From Microvirga rosea (lineage in GTDB: Bacteria; Pseudomonadota; Alphaproteobacteria; Rhizobiales; Beijerinckiaceae): a stretch of 64,000 nucleotides of DNA. Location of the stretch: NCBI RefSeq assembly GCF_020595095.1, contig NZ_JAJDOP010000002.1, positions 248,001-312,000 on the forward strand, written 5' to 3'. Of this stretch, positions 33,958 to 43,589 are shown in pieces (position 1 is the stretch's first letter; every line of letters begins with the position of its first letter). The notes under the pieces were generated by a model. The model saw only the letters and a program-made list of their open reading frames with translations, was not told the DNA's origin and did not search any database. The position numbers and the translations under genes were made by a program.

Positions 33958-36900
33958 CTATGGACGAGGACCCGTGGATTTGCGCCCTGTGCGTGCACCC
34001 AGAACCTCTCCGTAGACCCGCTTGACCTGCTGCTGCGTCTCCACGAGGTGATGCTGGAGCACGTTGGGATTGGGGACGCCCGCAACGGTCGCGAGGCGCT
34101 TGAGGATTGCAGGCGAGACGGCGGCCGGATCGAAGCGTCCTTCGATGGTGAGGCGTTGCCACTGGAAGAGGGTGTGAAACAGGCGATGAGCCTCCACGAG
34201 CGTCTGCTCGGCGTCAGATGAGAGCAGACCTGCGAGGCGTGCCCTCGCAAAGGTTTCCTCCGCCGCCTGGCCGATCAGCGACGGGTGATCGGCCCCATGA
34301 GCCAGCACGAGGGCCTGGGCGATGAAATCGAGATCCGTCAAGCCGCCGCGAACCAGTTTGAGATCCCAAGGGTCGTCGTCACCCTTTTCCTGCGCGATGA
34401 GCTCACGCATGGACCGCACGTCGGCGAACACTTTGGCGACGTCCCGTGGCGCACCGACAATGTCCTGAACGGCCCGTTGCACTGTGCCTTCAAAGCCCTC
34501 GTCTCCGGCCAGCACGCGGGCGCGGGTCAGAGCCATGTGCTCCCAGAGATCGGCCTCCGTCTTCTGGTATGACAGGAAACCTCTGAACTGCGACGCAACA
34601 GGTCCCTTGCCGCCCTGCGGCCGCAGCCGCAGATCGACCTCGTAGAGCAGGCCGCGCCGCGTCGGAACGGTCAGTGCCGCGACGAGGCGCTGAGTGAGGC
34701 GCGTGTAGTAGACCACCGCATCCAAAGGGCGCGCGCCATCGCTCTCGCGATGCTCTTCGTCGAAATCGTAGACGACGACGAGATCGAGATCGGATCCCGC
34801 CGTGAGCTCACGCGAGCCGAGACGTCCAAGACCGAGGATTGCGACCTGGCCGCCCGGCACCGTTCCATGGTCAGCCTCGAAGAGCTGGCGAACCTGCTCG
34901 AAGGAAATGCGCAGAACGGCGCGGGCGATTGCGGAATAGGCCTCTCCGGCCTTCTGGGGAGACAGGATGTCGGACAGGAGCCGCGCACCGGTAACGAACC
35001 GCATCTGCCGCGCCGCATCGCGAGCGCGATCGAGGAAATCCTCGTAATCGCTTGGCTGTCCGATCATCTGCCGGACTTGGGTTTCGATGGCGTCGTCGTC
35101 GCTCAGCGCGACCACGAAAGCTGGATCGATGAGAGCATCGAGCACATGGGGAGACTGCGCCACCGTATCGGCAAGGCGCGGAGCGGTGCCGAGGAGATCC
35201 GCGAACAGCAGACGCAGCCGATCATGAGACTGGAGAATGGTCAGGAGTTCGACGGCGGCCGGCATGCGCCCGAAAGCGCGATCGAGTGCCGCGAGTGCAC
35301 CGTCCGGATCGGCCGTTCCTCCAAGGGCGGAAAGCAGGGCCGGAACCAGTTCCGTCAGAACTTCACGGGCGCGCTGGCTCGTGATCGCCGAACGGCGTCC
35401 GAAGTGCCATCCGCGGATTGTTTCGGCGACCCGTGCGGGATCATGAAAGCCCAGCCGCTCGAGCGTCGCAAGCGTTTCCGGATCGTCGGACGTGCCGGTA
35501 AAGACGAGATTGCCGACATCGGATGCGAGTTCCGGTCCCTCCTCGAAGAGAAGCGCGTAATGGCCCTGCACGATGCGCGCCTGCTGCGTCAGCGCCTTCG
35601 CAAAGGCCTTGAGACCGGGATACCCGCAAAACCTCGCGAACCGGGTCAGCTCTTCTTCGTCGGAAGGAAGACGTTGGGTCTGCTCGTCGGCCACCATCTG
35701 GAGACGATGCTCGATGCCGCGCAGAAAGCGATACGCATGGGAAAGCTCGTCCCGTGCCTTATCGGTGATCCACCCTTCGTCGTGCAGCGTGCGAAGCATG
35801 TCGAGGGTGCGCCGTCCTCTGAGAGCCGGGCGGCGCCCACCGAAGACGAGCTGCTGGGTCTGCACGAAAAACTCGATTTCCCGAATGCCCCCGCGCCCGA
35901 GCTTGATGTCGTGTCCGGCAACGGCAATCTCGTCATGGCCTCGGACCGCATGGATCTGCCGCTTCATGGCATGAACGTCGGCGATGGACGCGAAGTCGAA
36001 GTACTTGCGCCAGATGAAAGGCCGAAGATCTTCGAGAAAGCGCTCTCCGAGGGCCAGATCGCCTGCGACGGGCCGAGCCTTGATGAGTGCCGCCCGCTCC
36101 CAATTCTGGCCGACCGTTTCGTAATAGGTATAGGCGGAGGCCAACGAGACCGCCGTGGGCGTGGAGCCCGGATCGGGGCGCAGGCGATAATCGACCCGGT
36201 GCACGTATCCGTCGGGCGTGCGTTCCTGGAGAAGACGGGCCAATTGCTGCGCGGCGCGCGTGTAAAAGGTGGCAGCCTCGCCGTTGTCGGGCAGCGCCTT
36301 CGTGTCCGGGTCGAAGAAGACCACGAGATCGATGTCGCTGGAATAATTGAGTTCCCCTGCCCCATGCTTGCCGAGCGCCAGCACCGTGAAGCCGGATCCC
36401 TCGCCCGGCGAGTTCGCATCAACCAGGGTGATGCGATTGAGACCCGCCATTTCCGTCAGCACGAGGTTGACGCCGCCCCTCACGGAAGCATCCGCGAATT
36501 CCGACAGAGCGCCGGTGACCTCCTCCACATTCCAGACGCCGCCGATATCCGCGAGCGCCACGAGAAGCGCGTGGGTGTTGCGGTTGCGACGGAACAGGCT
36601 CACCACGTCATCCCGTGCCAGCTCGTCGTTCTTGAAACGGCGGAAGAGATTGGCCTGATCGTCGACGATGGCCCGATGGGTCTCCTCCGGCGCCTGCCCT
36701 ACCAAGGCCACCAGACGGACCGGATCATTGCGGACGAGCTGCCAGAGGAAAGGGGAATGATCCGACAGCGATAGCAGGAGATCGCGCAGGAGGCCTTCAT
36801 TCAAGTGAGCCGTAAGGCTCGCGGCCTCAGGTTCGTCGGCAACGCGCGCGCTGAAATCCGCAAGTTGCGCCTTCGCCTTCCGGCGGTCGGAGACCGAAGG

Positions 36901-36984
36901 AGCGAACGTCAAACGATTGAGCAAAGAAAGTGTGGGGTCCGACACGGCCGCTCCGGGATATCCTCGATATCGGCCAGTCTCCAC
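33958..36984 (-). CDS. glnE: bifunctional glutamine synthetase adenylyltransferase/deadenylase
   Basis: A 1,008-residue enzyme that adds AMP to glutamine synthetase under nitrogen excess and removes it under limitation, directed by PII. It has two nucleotidyltransferase domains: the N-terminal deadenylase around ELNYSSDIDLVVFFD near residue 225, and the C-terminal adenylylase around ELTAGSDLDLVVVYDFD near residue 735. Each is followed by a helical GlnD_UR_UTase domain (KLVRGGLTDLDFIAQ in the second). GTG 36945 is an alternative start. It ends the degP-regulator-kinase-glnE run. Confidence 0.95.
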   Translation of the reverse strand: METGRYRGYPGAAVSDPTLSLLNRLTFAPSVSDRRKAKAQLADFSARVADEPEAASLTAHLNEGLLRDLLLSLSDHSPFLWQLVRNDPVRLVALVGQAPEETHRAIVDDQANLFRRFKNDELARDDVVSLFRRNRNTHALLVALADIGGVWNVEEVTGALSEFADASVRGGVNLVLTEMAGLNRITLVDANSPGEGSGFTVLALGKHGAGELNYSSDIDLVVFFDPDTKALPDNGEAATFYTRAAQQLARLLQERTPDGYVHRVDYRLRPDPGSTPTAVSLASAYTYYETVGQNWERAALIKARPVAGDLALGERFLEDLRPFIWRKYFDFASIADVHAMKRQIHAVRGHDEIAVAGHDIKLGRGGIREIEFFVQTQQLVFGGRRPALRGRRTLDMLRTLHDEGWITDKARDELSHAYRFLRGIEHRLQMVADEQTQRLPSDEEELTRFARFCGYPGLKAFAKALTQQARIVQGHYALLFEEGPELASDVGNLVFTGTSDDPETLATLERLGFHDPARVAETIRGWHFGRRSAITSQRAREVLTELVPALLSALGGTADPDGALAALDRAFGRMPAAVELLTILQSHDRLRLLFADLLGTAPRLADTVAQSPHVLDALIDPAFVVALSDDDAIETQVRQMIGQPSDYEDFLDRARDAARQMRFVTGARLLSDILSPQKAGEAYSAIARAVLRISFEQVRQLFEADHGTVPGGQVAILGLGRLGSRELTAGSDLDLVVVYDFDEEHRESDGARPLDAVVYYTRLTQRLVAALTVPTRRGLLYEVDLRLRPQGGKGPVASQFRGFLSYQKTEADLWEHMALTRARVLAGDEGFEGTVQRAVQDIVGAPRDVAKVFADVRSMRELIAQEKGDDDPWDLKLVRGGLTDLDFIAQALVLAHGADHPSLIGQAAEETFARARLAGLLSSDAEQTLVEAHRLFHTLFQWQRLTIEGRFDPAAVSPAILKRLATVAGVPNPNVLQHHLVETQQQVKRVYGEVLGARTGRKSTGPRP

Positions 36985-37032
36985 GCTCCGGGAAGCGTGG
37001 CAACAGAAATATGCGCCCCGAGCCGTTCCGAA

Positions 37033-38478
37033 CTAGGCGGATACGGCCGAAGAGAGCTGGGCGGAGGTCGATTGCCGTAGAGGAAGAACCAGCACGGCCC
37101 GGAGACCGGGCCCGTTGTCTTCAAGGCGCAGGGAGCCCCCGTGGAGACGGGCCACGGCCGTCGCCAGACTGAGACCGAGCCCGAAACCGGGCCGTGTGCG
37201 CGCCGTTTCAAGACGCACGAACCGCTCCAGCACGTGACCCCGCTCAGCTTCGGGAATTCCCGGCCCCCGGTCCGCTACGACGATTTCGGCGTCAGGGCCG
37301 ACCCGGCGTGCCCCGATAGAAATCGGCCGAGCCACGTCGTCGCCTGCGGGAGCGCCATATTTCAAGGCATTGTCGAGGAGATTGGCGACCGCCTGCCCCA
37401 GCAGTTCGCGGCTGCCGTGAATCGGGAGGTCGTCCTCCACCTGCACTTCGAGAGGCACGCCGGCCTCTTCCGCCAGCGCCTCGTAAAGCTCCGCCACGTC
37501 GCGAACGGCCTCCGCACCATCGAAATCCGACAATCCCTCACGGGCGTTGCCGGCTTCGAGCCGGGCGATCATCAGGAGTGCATTGAAGATGCGGATGAGA
37601 TTGTCGCTCTCCTCGATGTTGGCTTCCAAGGCGGCCTTCAGTTCATCGGGAGTCTTGGCGAGCCGCATCGCTTCGTCCGCCTTGTTACGCATGCGTGTCA
37701 GCGGCGTCTTCAGGTCATGGGCGATATTGTCCGACACTTCGCGCATGCCTCGCATCAGCTCGTCGATCCGCTCGAGCATGTCGTTCAGGTTGTTGGCCAG
37801 CCGGTCGAGTTCGTCGCCGGTGCCCGCCACCTTCACGCGTCCGCTCAAGTCGCCCGCCATGATGATGCGGGTCGTTTCCGTCATGTCGTCGATGCGCTTC
37901 AGGACACGGCGCGTGATGAACCACGCACCCCCGCAGCCGAGAACCCCGATGAACAGGAGCGAATAACCAAAGGCGCGGCGGATCACGTCGCGCAGACGGG
38001 CGCTCTCCTCCATGTCGCGACCGACCAGCAGGCGGAAGCCTCCGGGAAGCAGATAAACGCGCACGAGGGCATGGCTCGGCGGCGCATCCGCATCTTCCGT
38101 GCGCGCATAGTCGGTTTCGAATTGCCCTGGATTGTTGATGATGCCGGGCGGGAGCGCCCCGACGTTGCCGGCGATCCTCTCGCCGGCGCTGGTGGTCACG
38201 AGATAAAGGGATGCACCGGGCGCGCGGGACCGCCGCTCCACGATGTTGACGAGACGACGCAGGCCGCCGAGGCGGTACTGCTCGGAAAGGCCGTTGATTT
38301 CGGCATCGATGGTCGAGGTGAACTGGTCGGAGAGAAGCCGCTGCGCGTTCCAGGCGACATAGCCGAGGGCCGCGAATGCGAACAGCGCGAAGACCAGGAG
38401 ATAGGCGAAGGACAGCTTGAAGGCGGTCGTGCGGATCAGCGCGCCGAGAGCCGACATCGGCGATGCGGCCCTGGTCAT
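37033..38478 (-). CDS. HAMP-domain sensor histidine kinase
   Basis: A 481-residue EnvZ-like kinase. Helix 1 (FKLSFAYLLVFALFAFAALGY) precedes a periplasmic sensor of about 130 residues. Helix 2 (GYSLLFIGVLGCGGAWFIT) leads into a HAMP domain. The phosphoacceptor box is SDNIAHDLKTPLTRMRNKA, and the ATPase has NLLDNALKYG, DRGPGIP and GFGLGLSLA. ATG 38478 overlaps the stop of the response regulator gene (ATGA). The pair follows degP, so an envelope-stress role is plausible, but this rests on context. Confidence 0.88.
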   Translation of the reverse strand: MTRAASPMSALGALIRTTAFKLSFAYLLVFALFAFAALGYVAWNAQRLLSDQFTSTIDAEINGLSEQYRLGGLRRLVNIVERRSRAPGASLYLVTTSAGERIAGNVGALPPGIINNPGQFETDYARTEDADAPPSHALVRVYLLPGGFRLLVGRDMEESARLRDVIRRAFGYSLLFIGVLGCGGAWFITRRVLKRIDDMTETTRIIMAGDLSGRVKVAGTGDELDRLANNLNDMLERIDELMRGMREVSDNIAHDLKTPLTRMRNKADEAMRLAKTPDELKAALEANIEESDNLIRIFNALLMIARLEAGNAREGLSDFDGAEAVRDVAELYEALAEEAGVPLEVQVEDDLPIHGSRELLGQAVANLLDNALKYGAPAGDDVARPISIGARRVGPDAEIVVADRGPGIPEAERGHVLERFVRLETARTRPGFGLGLSLATAVARLHGGSLRLEDNGPGLRAVLVLPLRQSTSAQLSSAVSA

Positions 38479-39173
38479 TCCTCCCCCTCGGCCGCACCGA
38501 CCCGCACCGTGTAACCGGCGCCCCGGATGGTGTGAATGAGCGGCTTGTCGAAGCCCTTGTCGATCTTCGCCCGCAGCCGCGACACGTGCACGTCGATGAC
38601 GTTCGTCTGCGGATCGAAATGGTAATCCCACACATGCTCCAGAAGCATCGTGCGGGTCACCACCTGATTGGCGTTCTTCATAAGGTATTCGAGCAGTCGA
38701 AACTCACGGGGCTGCAGAACGATCTCCTGGCCCGACCGGGTCACCCGGTGAGACAGCCTGTCGAGTTCGAGATCCGCGATGCGGTAAACCGTCGCCTCCG
38801 CGTTCGGAGCGGTCGCGCGGCGGCGGGAGAGAACCTCGACGCGAGCCAGAAGCTCGGAGAAGGCGTAAGGTTTCGGCAGATAATCGTCTCCGCCGGCCCG
38901 CAGGCCCTTCACCCGGTCATCGACCTGCCCGAGGGCCGAAAGGATGAGAACCGGGGTCTCGACCTTCTGCTCCCTCAAGGAGCGAATGAGCGAAAGGCCA
39001 TCGAGCTTGGGCAGCATGCGATCGACCACGAGCACATCGTAGTCGCCGGACTCGGCCATGGCGTAGCCGTCCAGCCCATCGGCCGCATGATCCGCGACGT
39101 GGCCCGCTTCCCGAAATGCCTTGACGAGGTAGGAGGCCGCCTCACGGTCGTCCTCGATAATGAGAATCCGCAT
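38475..39173 (-). CDS. OmpR-family response regulator
   Basis: A 232-residue regulator. The receiver domain begins MRILIIEDDREAASYL, has the phospho-acceptor aspartate in VLVVDRMLPKLDG, and ends with KPYAFSELLARVE. A winged-helix DNA-binding domain follows (LQPREFRLLEYLMKN, DVHVSRLRAKID, IRGAGYTV). The start is set at ATG 39173. It is paired with the kinase at 37033-38478 and separated from degP by 163 bases. Confidence 0.92.
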   Translation of the reverse strand: MRILIIEDDREAASYLVKAFREAGHVADHAADGLDGYAMAESGDYDVLVVDRMLPKLDGLSLIRSLREQKVETPVLILSALGQVDDRVKGLRAGGDDYLPKPYAFSELLARVEVLSRRRATAPNAEATVYRIADLELDRLSHRVTRSGQEIVLQPREFRLLEYLMKNANQVVTRTMLLEHVWDYHFDPQTNVIDVHVSRLRAKIDKGFDKPLIHTIRGAGYTVRVGAAEGEE

Positions 39174-39336
39174 GGCTCTGCTTATAGCAAAAGATGCCTG
39201 AGGCAAAAAATTGAGCCCGACGGCAGACCGGCCCTGGAGGGAAGACCGATCTGCCGCGGGCGAAGACGCCAGGCTCGACGCGAGGGACAAGCGACAGGGG
39301 GAAAGCCCGGCATCCATTGGTTGGCCACAAGGGCGA

Positions 39337-40548
39337 TCAGGCGCCCTTCGGCTGGTTCGCGACCTCGACCGTGACCGTGCGCTCCTTGCCGTCGCGGTAG
39401 AGGGTGAGGCTGAGGCTCTTGCCCGGGGCGACCTGGGCCACCTTGCGGGACAGATCCTTCGCCTCCTTGATGGTTTCCCCATCGACGGCGACGATCGTAT
39501 CGCCGGTCTTCACGCCAGCCTTCTCGGCGGGGCTGCCCTTCACCGTGTCGGCGACCAGCGCGCCCTTCGGCTCCTTCAGGCCGATGGCCTCGGCGATTTC
39601 CTTGGTCACCGGCTGCATCTGCACGCCGATGAAGCCGCGGGTCACCGTGCCCTTGTCCTTGAGGGAAGCGACAACCTGCTCGACCGTGCTCGCAGGGATC
39701 GCGAACGCGATGCCGACGCTGCCGCCGGACGGCGAGTAGATCGCCGTGTTCACGCCCACCACCTCACCGGCAAGGTTGAAGGTCGGTCCACCCGAGTTCC
39801 CCTTGTTCACCGGGGCGTCGATCTGGATGAAGTCGTCATAGGGGCCTGCGCCGATGTCGCGGTGCTGGGCCGAGACGATACCGGCCGTCACCGTGCCGCC
39901 GAGGCCGAACGGATTGCCGACCGCGAGCACCCAGTCACCGATCCGCGCCTTCTGCGGAGCGAGGCGAACGAACGGGAAGTCGCTGCCGCCATCGACCTTG
40001 ATCAGGGCGAGGTCGGTCTTGGGATCGGTGCCGATCACCTTCGCGCTCAGCTCCTTGCCGTCATCCATGGTGACGGTGACAGAGGAGGCATTCTCGACGA
40101 CGTGGTTGTTGGTCACGGCGTAGCCGTCGGCGGAGATGAAGAAGCCGGAGCCGAGAGCCTGGCCGAACTGGCGCGGCTGCTGACGCTGACCGCGCTGGCC
40201 GCGCTGATCGGGCATCTGGTCGCGGAACTGACGGAAGAACTTCTCGATGCCGGGAGGCAGGTCCTGCATTCCGCCGAACTGGTCTTCGTCGTCGCCCTGA
40301 TCGCGGCTCGCCACGTTCTGCACCTTGACCTTGACGGAGATCACGGCAGGCTTGACGCGGTCGATGACGTCGGCGAAGGACGGCATGCCCTGGACCGGCT
40401 GCGACATGGAGCGCAGTTCGGCATGGGCGGGGTTGGGAGCCACGAGACCGCTTTCGACGGCACCGCCCGCGATGAGGGCGGCAACCGCAGCGGCGCCGAG
40501 CCATTTGGTCATGCGCTTATGGGCGGGTGTGGAAGCTTTTTCCGACAT
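39337..40548 (-). CDS. degP: periplasmic Do-family serine protease with one PDZ domain
   Basis: A 403-residue exported protease. An N-terminal hydrophobic segment (WLGAAAVAALIAGGAV) may be a signal peptide or an anchor. The catalytic triad is His149 in TNNHVV, Asp179 in KTDLALIKV and Ser252 in GNSGGP. Only one PDZ domain follows (about 300-395, IGVQMQPVTKEIAEAIG and GVKTGDTIVAVDG), where classical DegP has two, so the architecture is nearer to DegS or HhoB-like enzymes. A Gln/Arg-rich loop (RGQRGQRQQPRQ) sits before the protease core. It lies between ccmH and a two-component pair. Confidence 0.9.
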   Translation of the reverse strand: MSEKASTPAHKRMTKWLGAAAVAALIAGGAVESGLVAPNPAHAELRSMSQPVQGMPSFADVIDRVKPAVISVKVKVQNVASRDQGDDEDQFGGMQDLPPGIEKFFRQFRDQMPDQRGQRGQRQQPRQFGQALGSGFFISADGYAVTNNHVVENASSVTVTMDDGKELSAKVIGTDPKTDLALIKVDGGSDFPFVRLAPQKARIGDWVLAVGNPFGLGGTVTAGIVSAQHRDIGAGPYDDFIQIDAPVNKGNSGGPTFNLAGEVVGVNTAIYSPSGGSVGIAFAIPASTVEQVVASLKDKGTVTRGFIGVQMQPVTKEIAEAIGLKEPKGALVADTVKGSPAEKAGVKTGDTIVAVDGETIKEAKDLSRKVAQVAPGKSLSLTLYRDGKERTVTVEVANQPKGA

Positions 40549-40662
40549 GGTCTGTCTCTCCTCGAAGAACCCCTTGGGTTCGTGATGAGAGCAAACATGG
40601 GCCTTCCCCCCTTACGGTTCACTCACCTGAGCATGAAATGTTCGTAAGGTTCGTGGGACCGT

Positions 40663-41112
40663 TCAGTCCTGCTTCAGCAAGGCTTCCAGCCTTTGCCGTT
40701 CGTCCTCGTCGAGGGCCGTCCTGGCCGCCGGGCGACGCTTCAGCGCGACCACGGCGCCGATTCCTCCCAAAACCAGCACCAGCAAGGGCGCCAGCCACAG
40801 CAGGAGCGTGTGGGCCCGGAAAGTCGGCTTGAGCAGAACGAACTCGCCGTAACGCTGGACGAGGAAATCCCGCACCTGCTGGTCCGAGTCTCCGGCGGCC
40901 AGGCGCTCCCGCACGAGGAGGCGCAGATCGCGGGCGAGCTGTGCATCGGAGTCGTCGATGGACTGGTTCTGGCAAACCATGCATCGCAAGCCAGCCGAGA
41001 TGCCGCGGGCACGCTGCTCCAGGACGGGATCCTTCATGACCTCATTGGGCTGAACCGCGTAGACGGGGCCGCCGAAAGCCAGCATGGCCAGAACCGCAAG
41101 AAGAAGCCGCAT
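40663..41112 (-). CDS. ccmH: cytochrome c maturation thiol reductase CcmH
   Basis: A 149-residue protein (CycL in rhizobia) with a signal peptide, the redox motif LRCMVCQNQSI (Cys44 and Cys47) that reduces apocytochrome CxxCH thiols, and a C-terminal membrane helix (LLLWLAPLLVLVLGGIGAVVAL). It ends the ccmI-ccmE-ccmF-ccmH operon and starts five bases after the ccmF stop. Confidence 0.95.
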   Translation of the reverse strand: MRLLLAVLAMLAFGGPVYAVQPNEVMKDPVLEQRARGISAGLRCMVCQNQSIDDSDAQLARDLRLLVRERLAAGDSDQQVRDFLVQRYGEFVLLKPTFRAHTLLLWLAPLLVLVLGGIGAVVALKRRPAARTALDEDERQRLEALLKQD

Positions 41113-41117
41113 CGCCT

Positions 41118-43103
41118 CTACTCCGCCGGAACGGAAGCGACGGGCGGCGAAGCCTTTGCGCGTGAGGGTGCCGCGATCCGCAGGCGGCGGTCCGTCAGAG
41201 ACAGGGCGCCGCCAAGGGCCATCACGACCGCGCCGATCCAGATCAGCAGAACAAGCGGCTTATAATAGAGCCGAACGCCCATCGCCCCGTCCGGCTGCAC
41301 CTCGCCGAGACTGACGTAAATCTGGGTCAATCCGGATGTGAGGATTCCGGCCTCTGTCGTCGGCATGCCGCGCGTGACGTAGAGGCGCTTCATGCTCTCG
41401 ACGGTTCCGAGCTCCTGGCCGTTGCGGAACACTCTGAAGAGGGCCGCATCCTCCCGATAATTCGCTTCCTGCCGGGGGACGATGCGCTCGAGACGCAGCT
41501 CGTACGGCCCGGCGCCGATGCGCTCGCCGGGCTTGAGGGTCCCAAGGCTCTCCACGTCCCAGGCCGTGGCCGAAATGCCGAGCACCACGAGGCCGACGCC
41601 TGCATGGGCGATCACCGTGCCCCAGGTCGAACGCGGCAGGCCCGTGGCCTTGGCCCAGGCGACACTCAGCGGCTTCCCGCGGCTCCAGGAGCGTGTGACG
41701 ATTTCGTTGAGCGATCCGAGAACCAGATAAACGCCGAGCCCGATGCCGAACGGCGCGAGCACGGGGCCGCCACGGGTCAAGGCCAGCGTGATCAGGACCG
41801 CGAGTATGGCCAGCCCGAAGATCGTATAGAGCCGCTGCGCGGTGCCGAGAAAATTCCCGCGTTTCCAGGCGAGCGTTTGGCCGAACGGCAGAAGCAGCAG
41901 AAGTGGCAAAACGAGCGGCAGGAAGGTCGCGTTGAAGAACGGCGCGCCAACGGAAATCTTTTCGCCCGTCAGCACTTCGAGCGCGAGCGGATAAAGCGTG
42001 CCGATGAAAACCGTCGCGCAGGCGCTTGCGAGGAAGAGGTTGTTGACCACCAATGCTCCCTCGCGGGAGATGGGTGCGAACAGTCCCCCCTGCTGAAGCA
42101 GCGGAGCCCGCCAGGCGAACAGCGCCAGCGATCCTCCGATGAAGATCATCAGGATCCCGAGGATGAAGGTGCCGCGCGCCGGATCCACGGCGAAGGAATG
42201 AACCGAGGTCAGGACGCCGGAGCGAACCAGGAATGTTCCGAGCAGAGACAGGGAGAAGGTCAGGATGGCGAGCAGGATGGTCCAGACCTTCAGGGCGTCG
42301 CGCTTCTCCATCACGACGGTGGAATGCAGCAGCGCGGTTCCGGCGAGCCACGGCATCAGCGAAGCGTTCTCGACCGGATCCCAGAACCACCAGCCGCCCC
42401 ATCCGAGCTCGTAATAGGCCCAGTAGGAGCCCATGGCGATGCCAAGGGTCAGGAAGCACCATGCCGCCAGGGTCCAGGGGCGGACGATGCGGGCCCATAC
42501 GGCATCGATACGCCCGTCGATCAGCGCCGCGCAGGCGAACGCGAAGGAAATCGAGAAGCCCACATAGCCGATGTAAAGAAGCGGCGGGTGGATCGCCAGG
42601 CCGGGATCCTGCAGGAGCGGATTGAGATCCTGCCCTTCGGCCGCCGCCGGGATCAGACGCCGGAAGGGATTCGACGTCATCAGGATGAACAGGAGAAACG
42701 CGACGGTGACGGCCGCCTGAACCGCCAGGGTATTGGCCTGCAGGCGCATGGGAATGCTGTTGCGCGCGAGTGCGACCACGGCGCCGAACAGGCACAGGAT
42801 TAGAACCCAGAGCAGCATCGAGCCCTCATGGTTCCCCCACACGCCCGAGATCTTGTAGATGAGCGGCTTAGTCGAGTGGGAGTTCTCGACCACGTTCAGC
42901 ACGGAGAAGTCGGAGGTCAGGTAGGCGAAGGTCAAAGCCAGAAACGCGAAGCCGACGCAACCCAGAACCGCGAGGGCGGAGGACGGGGCGACCGACATGA
43001 GCACCGGATCATTGGCCCGTGCCCCCCAGAGCGGCACCACGAACTGGATCAGGGACAAGCCCAGTGCCAGCGCAAGCGCGAAATGTCCGGCTTCAACCAA
43101 CAC
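41118..43103 (-). CDS. ccmF: cytochrome c haem lyase subunit CcmF
   Basis: A 661-residue polytopic membrane protein with about 15 helices. The WWD haem-handling motif is present (WGGWWFWDPVENASLMPWL, near residue 235), and conserved histidines sit in NHEGSMLLWVL and in the IHPPLLYIGY segment. It joins haem from CcmE to apocytochrome c. It is translated between ccmE and ccmH with gaps of 12 and 5 bases. Confidence 0.96.
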   Translation of the reverse strand: MLVEAGHFALALALGLSLIQFVVPLWGARANDPVLMSVAPSSALAVLGCVGFAFLALTFAYLTSDFSVLNVVENSHSTKPLIYKISGVWGNHEGSMLLWVLILCLFGAVVALARNSIPMRLQANTLAVQAAVTVAFLLFILMTSNPFRRLIPAAAEGQDLNPLLQDPGLAIHPPLLYIGYVGFSISFAFACAALIDGRIDAVWARIVRPWTLAAWCFLTLGIAMGSYWAYYELGWGGWWFWDPVENASLMPWLAGTALLHSTVVMEKRDALKVWTILLAILTFSLSLLGTFLVRSGVLTSVHSFAVDPARGTFILGILMIFIGGSLALFAWRAPLLQQGGLFAPISREGALVVNNLFLASACATVFIGTLYPLALEVLTGEKISVGAPFFNATFLPLVLPLLLLLPFGQTLAWKRGNFLGTAQRLYTIFGLAILAVLITLALTRGGPVLAPFGIGLGVYLVLGSLNEIVTRSWSRGKPLSVAWAKATGLPRSTWGTVIAHAGVGLVVLGISATAWDVESLGTLKPGERIGAGPYELRLERIVPRQEANYREDAALFRVFRNGQELGTVESMKRLYVTRGMPTTEAGILTSGLTQIYVSLGEVQPDGAMGVRLYYKPLVLLIWIGAVVMALGGALSLTDRRLRIAAPSRAKASPPVASVPAE

Positions 43104-43115
43104 GAAGACAACTCC

Positions 43116-43589
43116 CTAGTTCTGCTGTGCCTGCTGAGACGCTTTCGCCTCGCCCTGCCAGTGGCCCTGACGCTTGAGCGTATCCGCCACTTCCCGGGGC
43201 ATGTAGTTCTCGTCATGCTTGGCGAGAACCGTATCGGCCCTGAACACGCCGGATGGCTCCAACCGCCCTTCGGCGACGATCCCCTGCCCTTCCCGGAACA
43301 AATCCGGCAGAAGGCCTTGATACTGCACGCGGATCGAGCTCTGCGCATCCATCACGTCGAACTCGATCTGCTGCTTGTCGCCGCGCTGGACGGAGCCTTC
43401 CTTGACCAGACCGCCGAGGCGGAAGCGGGTGCCGGGAGCAACGTTCTTCGCCTGCACGTCCGCGGGCGAATTGAAGAACACGATGGTGTCGTTCATGGCG
43501 TAGAGCACAAGGCCCAGCGCGATGGCGAGCACGCAGCCGGCGGCGGCGATCAAAGTCAGGCGACGGGTTTTGCGGGTCCTGCGGGTCAT
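43116..43589 (-). CDS. ccmE: haem chaperone CcmE
   Basis: A 157-residue periplasmic haem carrier. An N-terminal anchor ([22 protein letters not shown]) is followed by the OB-fold with [12 protein letters not shown] and, near residue 130, [10 protein letters not shown], which holds the histidine that binds haem covalently and the tyrosine that supports it. Its start overlaps the ccmI stop by four bases. Confidence 0.96.
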   Translation of the reverse strand: MTRRTRKTRRLTLIAAAGCVLAIALGLVLYAMNDTIVFFNSPADVQAKNVAPGTRFRLGGLVKEGSVQRGDKQQIEFDVMDAQSSIRVQYQGLLPDLFREGQGIVAEGRLEPSGVFRADTVLAKHDENYMPREVADTLKRQGHWQGEAKASQQAQQN

